From the NCBI RefSeq assembly GCF_004000435.1, contig NZ_RBVZ01000003.1:1-64000 (forward strand): a stretch of 64,000 nucleotides of DNA, written 5' to 3'. Below the pieces are notes generated by a model, which was given only the letters and a program-made list of their open reading frames with translations, had not been told where the DNA came from and did no database searches. This document shows, piece by piece, positions 16,957 to 25,336 of this stretch. The first letter of the stretch is position 1; each line of letters begins with the position of its first letter. This stretch comes from Alexandriicola marinus. GTDB lineage: Bacteria; Pseudomonadota; Alphaproteobacteria; Rhodobacterales; Rhodobacteraceae. Both the position numbers and the translations under genes were made by a program.

Positions 16957-18027
16957 CTAGTCCTCCTTGAGAGATCCGCCGCTCAGCCGCCGCCGAACAG
17001 GGAAAAGTTGAATGCCGGTTCTTTCGGTGATCAGCCCCCAGATGCCGCGCGGGGCGACCAGCATCACGACGATGCCGATGATTCCCAGCGTGAACAGATA
17101 CCAGCTGCCGTAATCCGCCAGCAGCGATTGGAGCAGGAAGAAGACGATCACCCCGATGATCGGCCCCTCGATCGTGCCGATGCCGCCGATGATGACGATG
17201 AACAGGACATAGGCGGTCCAGTCGGTCACGCTGAAGGCCGCGTCAGGGCTGATCCGTGCCTTCTGGACATAGATCAGCGCCCCGGCGAGCCCGGTGCCGA
17301 AGGCCGAGGTCAGGAACACGAACCACTTCATGCGCCCGGCATCGACGCCCACCGATTTCGCGGCCTCCGGATTATCGCGCACCGCCGAGAGGGCCAGCCC
17401 GCGTTTCGACCGCAAGAGCGCATAGATCGCCGCGATGGTGGCCGCGGCCAGCGCCAGCGCCAGCCAGTATGTCAGGATGTCCCGGGCCGCGGAGTTCCGC
17501 ACGTCAAGCGCCCCGGCGATCCATTCGGTCGCCCACATCTCGCGCGTGGCCGTGCGGGGAAGCGAGGTGCCGGTGCCGCCTCCGAGGGCCTTGGCCTGCG
17601 CCATGACCAGACGCATCACCTCCGCGATGACCCATGTTCCGATCGCGAAATACGGTCCTTGCAGACGGAAGGCGAAAAAGGCCGTGGGGATGGCGACGAT
17701 CAGCGCGGCAATTCCGCCCAGCAGGATCGCCGGGATCGGGTCCATGCCGGCAAGGATCACGCCGCCGAACATCGCGTAGGCGCCCATCCCAACGAAAGCC
17801 TGTTGCCCGATGGAAACAAGGCCGCCATAGCCGGCCAGAAGGTTCCAGAACTGCGCCAGAACGAGCATCGTCAGGATGAAGAACATGTCCTGGATCAGAC
17901 CGCGCCCCGCAAAAAGCGGCAGAACGACAAGCAGCGCCAGGAGGGCCACCGCCGCCACCGCGGTGATCCGCGAGGCGCGGGTCCGGGTTGTCACCTCGTA
18001 GGGGCTGGATCGGGTCATTCCGGCCAT
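16957..18027 (-). CDS. livM: Liv-type ABC permease, LivM-like (aromatic operon)
   Basis: 356-residue inner-membrane permease with a hydrophobic N-terminal helix (AAVALLALLVVLPLF), the LivM core segment LAQFWNLLAGYGGLVSIGQQAFVGMGAYA, the coupling loop RSKRGLALSAVRDNPEAAKSVGVDAGRMKW and a C-terminal APRGIWGLI. Its start at 18027 overlaps the LivH stop by one base; an ATG three codons later is an alternative. It forms the channel of an importer whose other parts are spread through the same operon. The likely cargo is an aromatic acid or phenol. Confidence 0.9.
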   Translation of the reverse strand: MAGMTRSSPYEVTTRTRASRITAVAAVALLALLVVLPLFAGRGLIQDMFFILTMLVLAQFWNLLAGYGGLVSIGQQAFVGMGAYAMFGGVILAGMDPIPAILLGGIAALIVAIPTAFFAFRLQGPYFAIGTWVIAEVMRLVMAQAKALGGGTGTSLPRTATREMWATEWIAGALDVRNSAARDILTYWLALALAAATIAAIYALLRSKRGLALSAVRDNPEAAKSVGVDAGRMKWFVFLTSAFGTGLAGALIYVQKARISPDAAFSVTDWTAYVLFIVIIGGIGTIEGPIIGVIVFFLLQSLLADYGSWYLFTLGIIGIVVMLVAPRGIWGLITERTGIQLFPVRRRLSGGSLKED

Positions 18028-18890
18028 CAGTCAACGGCCCTCGGAAAAAGGCCGCGGGGGCGGACAAGCAGAACAACGAGGAATGCCACGTGCCCGGCGA
18101 GGATCTGCCATTCGGGGTTGATCGCCGCGCCGATCGTTTGTGCCAGACCGATGATGACACCGCCGGCCAGCGTGCCCCAGAGGCTGCCCAGACCGCCGAT
18201 GATGACCGCCTGAAACGCATAGATCAGGCGCGCGGGCCCGATACTGGGGTCGAAATTCGACCGCATCCCCAGATAAAGTGCCGCCAGCGTGACGACCAGC
18301 ATCGCGATGGCCGTGGCCTTTGCGAAGATGTCACCGGGACGGATGCCCATCAGGCTTGCGGTTGTCGGATCGTCCGAGGTTGCCCGGAAGGCGCGCCCCA
18401 GCTCCGTTCTGTAGAACAGCTGGTTGAGCCCGACGATCACCACGATCGCCGAGCCGAATGTCATCAGCGGCAGCACCCCCACGTTGATCACGCCAAGGTC
18501 GAGTGAGGCCGTCGAGATCGCGCCCGTGGGCAGGCGCTGGCTGTCCGCGCTGAACCCTTCCAACAAGGCGTTCTGCAAGGCGATCGACAGGCCGAACGTC
18601 ACCAGAAGCGGCGGCAGGATGTCGGTGCCGAGGGTGCGGTTCAACAGGTGCTTCTGAAGCAGCCAGCCTGTCAGATACATGATCGGTGCCGCCAGCGCGG
18701 CCGCGACGAACGGCGAAAGACCAAGAAGCGTCACCAGCAGAAGGATCAGGTAGGCGGCCATCACGATGAAATCGCCGTGGGCGAGGTTCACGAGACGCAT
18801 GATCCCGAAGACAAGGCTCAGCCCGGCCGCAAAGAGGGCATAGAGCCCGCCGAGCAGAACGCCCTGCACGATGGTATCGACCCAGATCAT
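18027..18890 (-). CDS. livH: Liv-type ABC permease, LivH-like (aromatic operon)
   Basis: 287-residue inner-membrane permease. The start at 18890 (MIWVDTIVQGVLLGGLYALFAAGLSLVFGIMRLVNLAHGDF) matches the LivH N-terminus and overlaps the end of the ATPase gene by 4 bp; the frame extends upstream only as a shadow inside that gene. The coupling region is RTELGRAFRATSDDPTTASLMGI and the tail is VRPRGLFPRAVD. It pairs with the LivM-like permease at 16957. Confidence 0.9.
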   Translation of the reverse strand: MIWVDTIVQGVLLGGLYALFAAGLSLVFGIMRLVNLAHGDFIVMAAYLILLLVTLLGLSPFVAAALAAPIMYLTGWLLQKHLLNRTLGTDILPPLLVTFGLSIALQNALLEGFSADSQRLPTGAISTASLDLGVINVGVLPLMTFGSAIVVIVGLNQLFYRTELGRAFRATSDDPTTASLMGIRPGDIFAKATAIAMLVVTLAALYLGMRSNFDPSIGPARLIYAFQAVIIGGLGSLWGTLAGGVIIGLAQTIGAAINPEWQILAGHVAFLVVLLVRPRGLFPRAVD

Positions 18891-19594
18891 GCACCGACCC
18901 CGAAATAGGCGGCATGGATGTCGTCCCGGCTCAGGCTTTGCGGCGTGCCCTCCAGCGTGACGCGGCCCTCCATCATGCAATAGACCCGATCGGCAACTTT
19001 CATGGCCTGCCCGATATCCTGCTCGACCACGATCAGGCTCGCTCCGCTTTCCTGAATTCTCGGCACGGCGGCGTAGATGTCCCTGATCACGACCGGCGCA
19101 AGGCCAAGGCTGATCTCGTCACACAAAAGCACCCTCGGGTTCGACATCAGCGCGCGGCCGATGGCGACCATCTGCTGTTGTCCGCCGGACAGCGCAGTCC
19201 CCGGGCTGCTGCGTCGCTCGGCCAGGATCGGGAAGAGACGATAGATCTTTTCCAGGTTCCAGTAGCCCTCGATCTTTCTGCCATAGGCCCCGATCAGAAG
19301 GTTCTCCTCGACGCTGAGCGACGGAAAGAGCCTCCGGCCTTCGGGGACCATCGCAAGACCAAGCGGCACGATTTCGTCCGCGCTCATGGCACCAATCTTC
19401 CGGCCGTCGAGTGTGATCATCTCGGGGCTGTTCCGCAGCACGCCCGAGAGCGATCGCATCAGGGTCGTCTTTCCGGCCCCGTTGGCGCCGATGATCGCGA
19501 TCGTCTCGCCCTCGTTCAGCATGATATCGACGCCGAACAGGGCCTGGAAATCGCCGTAATGCGCCGTCAGTCCCCGGGTGGTCAGAAAGCTCAT
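18887..19594 (-). CDS. livF: Liv-type ABC ATP-binding protein, LivF-like (aromatic operon)
   Basis: 235-residue ATPase with Walker A GANGAGKTT, signature LSGGQQQMVAIGRAL, Walker B VLLCDEISLGLAP and the LivF-type switch VVEQDIGQAM. Walker B reads CDEISLG instead of the common LDEPSLG, a mild deviation with the catalytic Glu kept. It overlaps the flavin monooxygenase gene before it (19591-19594) and LivH after it by 4 bp each. It is separated from its LivG partner by that monooxygenase gene, an unusual interleaving. Confidence 0.9.
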   Translation of the reverse strand: MSFLTTRGLTAHYGDFQALFGVDIMLNEGETIAIIGANGAGKTTLMRSLSGVLRNSPEMITLDGRKIGAMSADEIVPLGLAMVPEGRRLFPSLSVEENLLIGAYGRKIEGYWNLEKIYRLFPILAERRSSPGTALSGGQQQMVAIGRALMSNPRVLLCDEISLGLAPVVIRDIYAAVPRIQESGASLIVVEQDIGQAMKVADRVYCMMEGRVTLEGTPQSLSRDDIHAAYFGVGA

Positions 19595-20811
19595 TTGGGT
19601 TCCCCTATCTTGCGGAAACCGGCGACGCGGCGATAACGCGCTGCCACCGCCTCGCGTTCTTCTGCCGTTATCAGATCCTCGACCCGGTCCGCCTTGCCCG
19701 TGAGCCGGGCAGCGGCGATGTCGAGCACCGCCTCTGGTCCTGCCTTGCGGTTGGCCAGCACCACATCCGTTGTCGCCGGGCGGCGGTCCGCCTCATAGGC
19801 GCGGAGGGCCGTCGGCAGGTCGGGGTCCCCGGCGACACACCGCGCAAGCGCATCGGCGTCGATGATCGCCTGGCTCGATCCGTTCGCGCCGATCGGATAC
19901 ATCGGATGCGCCGCATCACCCAGCAGCGTCACGCGTCCTATGCCCCAAGATGGCAGGGGGTCGCGGTCGATCATCGGATATTCCAGAACTGTCTCGGTCG
20001 CCTCCATCAGCGCGACGGTGTCGAAGTCGGACATGTCGAACGCGCGAAAGGCGTCGATGAAGTCCCGTGCGCCACGATCGACCCAATCGGCCTCGGTCGC
20101 AGGACGCGGTGCGGAGTGGCGCAGCTCCGCCACCCAGTTCAGGAGCGCCCGGCCCTGCTGGCGCAGCGGTTCCGAGATCGGGTAGCAGACGAATTTCACG
20201 TCATGGTCACCGGCGATGACCATGGTCCGCCCATCACCGAACCCGTCTGCTTCGGTTGCGCCGCGATACATCATCATGCCCTCGGCATGGGCGGGGCCTT
20301 CATCGGGATGCAGCAGGGACCGGACGGCGGAATGGAACCCATCCGCGCCCACCAGCGCGTCAGCGGTCAGAGCGCCGCCGTTTTCAAACTCCGCCACGAC
20401 ACCGTCAGCATCCTGCGACAGGCTGGTGAGGCGATGACCTGTCAGGATTGTCTCCGGGCCGATCCGATCGATCACCGCGTCGCGCAACAGCACCTGCAGG
20501 TGCCCGCGATGGATCGAGTATTGCGGATGGGCAAAGCCCGCCTCCACCCCGCGGGCATCGCGGGCCAGGAGATGACCGTAGCGGGTCCGGTATTCGATGG
20601 CGCTCGTGCGGATCCCGGTCCGGTCGAGCGCCTCACCCAGCCCCAGCCCATGCAGCACCCCCGCCCCGTGAGGCAGGAGATTGATGCCGACCCCGAGGGG
20701 GCGCAGCTCACGCACGGCCTCGGCGACGCGGACCCGGATGCCTTTTGCATGAAGGGCGAGAGCGGCGGTCAGTCCGCCGATCCCGCCCCCGATGATCAGA
20801 ACGCTACTCAT
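19591..20811 (-). CDS. FAD-dependent monooxygenase, salicylate hydroxylase-like
   Basis: 406-residue single-component flavoprotein monooxygenase of the salicylate 1-hydroxylase/3-hydroxybenzoate 6-hydroxylase/6-hydroxynicotinate 3-monooxygenase group. FAD motif IIGGGIGGLTAALAL is at the N-terminus, DG motif ALVGADGFHSAVR mid-protein, and GD motif VTLLGDAAHPMYPIGANGSSQAI near residue 290. It is translationally coupled on both sides (ATGA overlaps) to LivG and LivF genes, so it is made with the transporter. With hydroxyquinol dioxygenase in the operon, a decarboxylating hydroxylation of a dihydroxybenzoate (for example 2,4-dihydroxybenzoate to hydroxyquinol) is an attractive but unproven reaction. 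Confidence 0.85.
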   Translation of the reverse strand: MSSVLIIGGGIGGLTAALALHAKGIRVRVAEAVRELRPLGVGINLLPHGAGVLHGLGLGEALDRTGIRTSAIEYRTRYGHLLARDARGVEAGFAHPQYSIHRGHLQVLLRDAVIDRIGPETILTGHRLTSLSQDADGVVAEFENGGALTADALVGADGFHSAVRSLLHPDEGPAHAEGMMMYRGATEADGFGDGRTMVIAGDHDVKFVCYPISEPLRQQGRALLNWVAELRHSAPRPATEADWVDRGARDFIDAFRAFDMSDFDTVALMEATETVLEYPMIDRDPLPSWGIGRVTLLGDAAHPMYPIGANGSSQAIIDADALARCVAGDPDLPTALRAYEADRRPATTDVVLANRKAGPEAVLDIAAARLTGKADRVEDLITAEEREAVAARYRRVAGFRKIGEPK

Positions 20812-21527
20812 ACTTCGATCCCCAGATAAATCTCACGGACATCCTGCCGTTTCATGATCTCGTCCGGTTGCCCGACCCCGATGACCTTGCCGAAATCGAG
20901 AACGAGCAGCCGTTCGACCACGCTGTTGAGAGCATGAAGCACATGTTCGATCCAGATGATCGTCACGCCGCGCACATGGACCGCCCTGATCGTGTCGATC
21001 AAGGCGACGCATTCGGCGTCGGTCAGGCCGCCCGCGATCTCGTCCAGAAGCAGGAGTTTTGGGTCCGTGGCCAGCGCACGTGCCATCTCGAGCCGTTTTC
21101 TCTGAAGAAGCGAGAGGCCGCCCGCGGGCCTGTTGGCAACGGCAAGGAGTTCGGTCTGCTCGAGGATCATCGCGCAGTCGTCCTGCACGGCGCGCTGATC
21201 CATGTTCCGGCCATGCATCGCCGCGACAAGCAGGTTTTCGAAAACGCTCAGATTGTCGAAGGGTTGCGGGATCTGGAACGACCGCCCGATGCCCGCGAAA
21301 CACCGCTGCATTGCGGGCATGCGGGTTACGTCGCGGCCCTCGAATTTCACTGTTCCCGCGTCCGGCAGAAGGTTCCCCGTGATCAGGTTGAACAGGGTCG
21401 ATTTGCCCGCGCCGTTGGGCCCGATGATGCCAAGTGCTTGGCCCTTGGGCACGACAAGGCTGATCCCGTCGGCCACCTTCAGCTGGCCGAAGCTCTTGGT
21501 GATATTTTCGAGTTCCAGAATGGCCAT
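20808..21527 (-). CDS. livG: Liv-type ABC ATP-binding protein, LivG-like (aromatic operon)
   Basis: 239-residue ATPase. Walker A GPNGAGKST, FQIPQPFDNLSVFENLLV, Walker B LLLLDEIAGGLTD and the H-loop IWIEHVLHAL are present. The signature reads LSLLQRKRLEMARAL instead of the usual LSGGQ, a deviation often seen in LivG-like subunits. The ATG at 21527 (MAILELENITKSFG) is preferred over one 10 codons upstream because homology starts there. It overlaps the monooxygenase gene by 4 bp and forms the motor with the LivF-like protein at 18887. Confidence 0.88.
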   Translation of the reverse strand: MAILELENITKSFGQLKVADGISLVVPKGQALGIIGPNGAGKSTLFNLITGNLLPDAGTVKFEGRDVTRMPAMQRCFAGIGRSFQIPQPFDNLSVFENLLVAAMHGRNMDQRAVQDDCAMILEQTELLAVANRPAGGLSLLQRKRLEMARALATDPKLLLLDEIAGGLTDAECVALIDTIRAVHVRGVTIIWIEHVLHALNSVVERLLVLDFGKVIGVGQPDEIMKRQDVREIYLGIEV

Positions 21528-21569
21528 GTTCGGGTCCCGTCGGCGCGCGATCCGCAACCGCCAGAGAGG

Positions 21570-21595
21570 GGAAGGGCGGCAGTCGCCCCCCTTCC
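21570..21595 (-). promoter_or_regulatory. Intercistronic stem-loop after the aromatic-operon binding protein gene
   Basis: GGAAGGG (21570-21576) pairs perfectly with CCCTTCC (21589-21595) in the 79-bp gap between the binding-protein stop and the LivG-like start. The stem can be extended with a bulge. There is no T-tract. It is equivalent in position to the other stem-loops described after binding-protein genes in this window. Confidence 0.45.
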
Positions 21596-21606
21596 GGACG
21601 TTGGTG

Positions 21607-22884
21607 TCAGGCGGTGATCTCTTCCATCATGCCGCCGGTGGGGATGTCGGGCTGGTCTGAATTCTCGACGATCACGAGGTCATAGCCCCCGCCATCGCGG
21701 AGCCGCCATTGACCGCCGACAAGCGGTGTCTTCGCCACATTTGCCGCGGCAAAGGGCGGCAGCCCGGCGCCGTCGAATGCGATCCGGCCCACCAGACTGT
21801 CGAGCTGGGTTGCCGCGATCGCCTCAGCCACCGCATCCGCGTCGGAGGCATCGTCGACCCGGCCCATCACGTTTGCCGCCATCTCGAACAGCGCGTGGAC
21901 AAAGCCGATGGGTTGGGTCCACTGACGGCCTGTCGCGGCTGTGAAACCCGCGGCCACCTCGGCCGCGCTCTGGCCGGTGACCGAAGAGCTGAATGGATGC
22001 GAAGGCGACCACCAGACTTCGGAGCTGAGGTTGTGGCCGGTGTCGCCAAGCGCCTCGACGGCCTGGGGAAACAGGATCGCCTTGCCGATCGACGCGGCCT
22101 TGGGCGTGAAGCCCTGCTGCTTGGCCTGCGTCCAGAAGGTGGTGAAGTCGGGTGGGATCGGCACGCCGGTCACGATCTCGACGTTGTTGTTGCGGAACGC
22201 ATTGATCTGCGCGCTGAAGTCGTCGGTCAGGTTCTGATACCGGCCCGTGTCGGTGAGCCCGTAGCCCAGATCGGCAAGAACCGGCGGAAAGCCCACGTTG
22301 GGATCGCCCCATGCGTTTCCGTCACCGTCATTGGGGAACAGGGCCCCGACCTGCTGGTTCGTGGACAGCTGCCCCCACATCGAGGTGAAGACCGAAATCA
22401 CATCCTCTAGCCCCCAGAAGAAATGGTAGCTGTAGTAGAACCTCTCCCACGAGCCGGGATCGCCGGGATTGCCCTGCTGGCCGATGAAATAGGGCTGCCA
22501 CGGCGCAACCGTCGAGATGCAGGGGATTTCTTCTGCCTCGCAGGTCGTGGCGACGGGGTTCGTCGTTTCGGGCGTCGAGGCCACCAGCATCAGGTCGATC
22601 TCGTCATCGATGATCAGCTCGCTCGCGACATCGGCGGCCCGGTTCGGGTTCGACTGGCTGTCCTTGACGATGACCTCGAAATTCGCGCCGGCCTCGGAAT
22701 TGGCGAAGGAGTCGAGGATGAATTGATCCGCCTCGGAAAATGCGGCCAGCGGGCCGGATTGCGGGCTGACATAGCCCAGCCGTATCCTCGCGCCCTGCGC
22801 GATGGCCGGGGCGGCAAGGCCACCTGCGGCCAGTGTAAGGCCGGCGGCGCTCGAGGTTTTCAGAAGATTGCGGCGCGTGATCAT
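21607..22884 (-). CDS. Liv-type ABC substrate-binding protein with Tat signal (aromatic operon)
   Basis: 425-residue class I periplasmic binding protein (Peripla_BP_6). The N-terminus carries a twin-arginine signal (TRRNLLKTSSAAGLTLAAGGLAAPAIAQ), so it is probably exported folded. The mature part starts RIRLGYVSPQSGPLAAFSEADQFILDSF, typical of LivK-like receptors that in soil and marine bacteria bind aromatic acids as well as amino acids. It lies 27 bp after the maleylacetate reductase gene and ahead of the LivG-like gene. The operon around it indicates an aromatic cargo feeding the hydroxyquinol pathway. Confidence 0.88.
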   Translation of the reverse strand: MITRRNLLKTSSAAGLTLAAGGLAAPAIAQGARIRLGYVSPQSGPLAAFSEADQFILDSFANSEAGANFEVIVKDSQSNPNRAADVASELIIDDEIDLMLVASTPETTNPVATTCEAEEIPCISTVAPWQPYFIGQQGNPGDPGSWERFYYSYHFFWGLEDVISVFTSMWGQLSTNQQVGALFPNDGDGNAWGDPNVGFPPVLADLGYGLTDTGRYQNLTDDFSAQINAFRNNNVEIVTGVPIPPDFTTFWTQAKQQGFTPKAASIGKAILFPQAVEALGDTGHNLSSEVWWSPSHPFSSSVTGQSAAEVAAGFTAATGRQWTQPIGFVHALFEMAANVMGRVDDASDADAVAEAIAATQLDSLVGRIAFDGAGLPPFAAANVAKTPLVGGQWRLRDGGGYDLVIVENSDQPDIPTGGMMEEITA

Positions 22885-22911
22885 GGTCGTCCTCCCAAAC
22901 GTATGAAGATG

Positions 22912-23973
22912 TCAGGCATGTGGGGCGGCGCCCCCCCAGGCGCGCCCGAGAAGTGCGCGTATCCCGTCATTGGTGATCTCGCGCGGGTTCCAGTAGGGGT
23001 TCGTCGTGGCCAGTTCGGCGATGCGATCGAGGTCCGCTTCCGCGACGCCCAGATCCTTCAGGGCCATTGGCGCGCCAAGCGATCTGGCGAATTCCCAAAG
23101 CCCCATCGCCGGATCGTCATGGCCGAACATCCGGGTCAACGGCGCAAGCTCGGCCGCGGCGGCAGGCCGGTTGTAGGCCGTCGCATGGGGCAGGATGATT
23201 GCATGCGTCTCGGCATGGGGCAGGTTCAGCGCGCCGCCCAGTGTGTGACAAAGCTTGTGATGCAGGGCCATGCCGACCTGTCCCAGAACCGTGCCGCAGG
23301 CCCAGGCGCCCTCCTGTGTTGCCTGCCGGGCGGAAACGGCCGCTGGTGCGCCGATCACCTCGGGCAGGGCGCGTTGGAACGACGCCAGACCGTCAAGCGC
23401 GAGGGCCGTGGTGGCGTCGGTCCGATCCTTGGCGTAAAGACCTTCCACGGCGTGGGCCATTGCGTTGAGTGCGCTGGTGACTGTCATTGCAACGGGCAAC
23501 GTCACCACAAGTTCCGGATCGTACAGAACGACATCAGGCCGGAGCTTCGGATCGCTCATCGTGGTCTTGATGCCGTCTTGCGTCTGACCGAGGATCGGGG
23601 TGCATTCGCTGCCCGCATAGGTCGTGGGCAGGGCGATCTGGATAACGCCGGCCCGCAGGTCCAGCGCCTTGCCCAGCCCGATGGTCGATCCGCCACCAGC
23701 CGCGAGCACGGAATCCGCGCGGGCTTCGGCCAGATGAGCTAGGGCCTCTTCGGTAATGCCGGTCGGGGTGTGCATGGCCGCCTTGCAGAAGACCCCCGCC
23801 GCCATCGGCCCAAGCGTTTCGGCCACTTCCAGCCCGAGGTCGGATTGATCCGGCGTCGTCAGGACGAGGATGCGTTTGCATCCGGCATTGGACGCAAATT
23901 CCCGCGCCCGGTGGCGCAAGCCCGCGCCAAAGGCAACGGTCTGATCGGACTGGAATTGGTCGGTGTTCAACAC
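22912..23973 (-). CDS. Maleylacetate reductase
   Basis: 353-residue iron-containing alcohol dehydrogenase-fold enzyme that reduces maleylacetate to 3-oxoadipate with NAD(P)H. The nucleotide-binding loop is VLAAGGGSTIGLGKALDL and the family hallmark LPTTYAGSECTPILGQT is clear. Histidines at the metal-site region occur in NAMAHAVEGLYAKD and HHKLCHTLGGALNLPHAETHA. This matches maleylacetate reductases rather than general Fe-alcohol dehydrogenases. It is the first gene of the minus-strand aromatic operon, divergent from the LysR regulator, and completes hydroxyquinol to 3-oxoadipate. I see no 3-oxoadipate CoA-transferase or thiolase in the window. Confidence 0.93.
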   Translation of the reverse strand: MLNTDQFQSDQTVAFGAGLRHRAREFASNAGCKRILVLTTPDQSDLGLEVAETLGPMAAGVFCKAAMHTPTGITEEALAHLAEARADSVLAAGGGSTIGLGKALDLRAGVIQIALPTTYAGSECTPILGQTQDGIKTTMSDPKLRPDVVLYDPELVVTLPVAMTVTSALNAMAHAVEGLYAKDRTDATTALALDGLASFQRALPEVIGAPAAVSARQATQEGAWACGTVLGQVGMALHHKLCHTLGGALNLPHAETHAIILPHATAYNRPAAAAELAPLTRMFGHDDPAMGLWEFARSLGAPMALKDLGVAEADLDRIAELATTNPYWNPREITNDGIRALLGRAWGGAAPHA

Positions 23974-24047
23974 GGGGTCATGTCCTCAGGTGTCCCCGCC
24001 ATGATGCATCTAAAATATGGTATCTTGATCGAATCTGAACTCGGGCT

Positions 24048-24064
24048 CATAACTTGAAGTTATG
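24048..24064. promoter_or_regulatory. LysR-type T-N11-A operator overlapping the regulator start codon
   Basis: CATAACT-TGA-AGTTATG is a perfect 7-bp inverted repeat containing a T-N11-A core (24050-24062), the classical LysR-type box. It overlaps the ATG of the LysR gene (24062-24064) and lies 75 bp upstream of the divergent maleylacetate reductase start. It fits autorepression plus activation of the aromatic operon. Confidence 0.65.
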
Positions 24065-25012
24065 AAATTGGACCCTCGCCACCTCGAGATGCTGTTCGCA
24101 ATCGTCGAAAAGGGCGGGCTGACCGAGGGCGCCGAGATGCTGGGCAAGTCGCAACCCAGCCTCAGTCGCTCCCTGTCGATCCTCGAAGACCGGATCGGTG
24201 CGGCGCTGTTCGAAAAGGACCGTCGTCCTTTGCGCCCGACCGAACTGGGCCTCGCGCTCGCGGCCGAGGGGCGCAAGATCTATCAGGCGGGGCGCGGCAG
24301 CTCGGCGATCCTTGCGCAATACAAGGATGGAAAGACCGGCGCCGTCCGCGTCGGCGGAACCCCCTTCTTTCTTGACGGGGTGATCTCGGGGATGCTGGCC
24401 GGGTTTCAGTATGAACGCCCCGACGTCCGCATCGACCAGGTCTATGGCTATATGAATAACCTGATCCCCAGACTCGAAGACAATGTCCTCGATCTGGCCA
24501 TCCTTCCCATGCGCGCGTCGTCCATCCCGCCGGGGTACGATTTCGAACAGATCCTTCCGGGGCGAAACGTCATCGCCTGCCGCGCGGGGCACCCGCTTGC
24601 GCGGCGCGGATCGGTCAAGCTCGCCGACATCGGCCAGTATCTCTGGATCGCGCCTCCGGTCGACAGCCCGCTTTATCAGGATTTGCGCGCCGTCCTGAAG
24701 GAGATCGGGATCAAGGACTTCAAGGTCAGTTTTACCGGCGGCTCGCTGAGCGCGACCGTCAACATCCTCACGGGCTCGGACGCCCTGACCGTTCTTCCGT
24801 TTTCGGTCGTGTTCATGATGCGGAACCAGCATTCCGTCAGCGCCCTGTCGATCCGGATCGGCGATCCGGATCGGCATCTTGGCATCCTGACCAAGTCGAA
24901 GTCGGAGCTGAAGCCTGCGGCCCGGAAGGTCAGAAACCACATCCGTCAGGAGTTCGAAACCCTGTCGAAGAGCATCACCCGGGTCAGCCAGGACACCGTC
25001 TGGCGGCCCTAG
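24062..25012 (+). CDS. LysR-family transcriptional regulator of the aromatic operon
   Basis: 316-residue LysR-type regulator. The N-terminal helix-turn-helix (LDPRHLEMLFAIVEKGGLTEGAEMLGKSQPSLSRSLSILEDRIG) is followed by a linker helix and a periplasmic-binding-protein-like effector domain from about residue 95. It is divergent from the maleylacetate reductase gene at 88 bp. The T-N11-A box at 24048-24064 is at its own start codon. It is likely the activator that responds to an aromatic pathway intermediate; which one is not visible. Confidence 0.9.
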   Translation: MKLDPRHLEMLFAIVEKGGLTEGAEMLGKSQPSLSRSLSILEDRIGAALFEKDRRPLRPTELGLALAAEGRKIYQAGRGSSAILAQYKDGKTGAVRVGGTPFFLDGVISGMLAGFQYERPDVRIDQVYGYMNNLIPRLEDNVLDLAILPMRASSIPPGYDFEQILPGRNVIACRAGHPLARRGSVKLADIGQYLWIAPPVDSPLYQDLRAVLKEIGIKDFKVSFTGGSLSATVNILTGSDALTVLPFSVVFMMRNQHSVSALSIRIGDPDRHLGILTKSKSELKPAARKVRNHIRQEFETLSKSITRVSQDTVWRP

Positions 25013-25336
25013 GATCGGCTCGGGTCCGACCGAGAGCGCCCGAGGGACATCGCGGATCAAGCCGGCATTCCCCCGGACGTTGGCTCCAACTTGCCGGGCC
25101 TCCGCGTCAGTGCTTGCGTGAGGTAACTTCAGCGGTTGCAAAGATTTGCCGCCGATCCGTTCAAAACCCACATCCGGCATCTTATATATGCAAAGATGAA
25201 AATGTGAGGGCTGCCTCGATGGACGTCGATCCCATCCGTCACCCTGACGGTCGGGCAGAACGACCGATCTGGAACCACAGTTGCGCCCGGGCCCTGCCAT
25301 CGCGGGGGCCGCGACCCCACAGGATTGGATGCTACT
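25013..25336. other. 324-bp non-coding region upstream of cbpA
   Basis: Between the LysR stop and cbpA there is no convincing gene. A 76-codon open frame at 25114-25344 has no ribosome site or family features and ends inside cbpA, so it is not called. The AT-rich patch around 25170-25200 is a probable promoter region. Confidence 0.6.
25181..25190 (+). promoter_or_regulatory. Possible heat-shock (sigma-32) -10 element upstream of cbpA
   Basis: CTTATATATG matches the alphaproteobacterial sigma-32 -10 consensus CYTATNTNNG and lies 147 bp before the cbpA start. The matching CTTG -35 is not clear (TTCAAAA at the expected place), so this is tentative; it could equally be a sigma-70 TATATAT -10. 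Confidence 0.3.
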
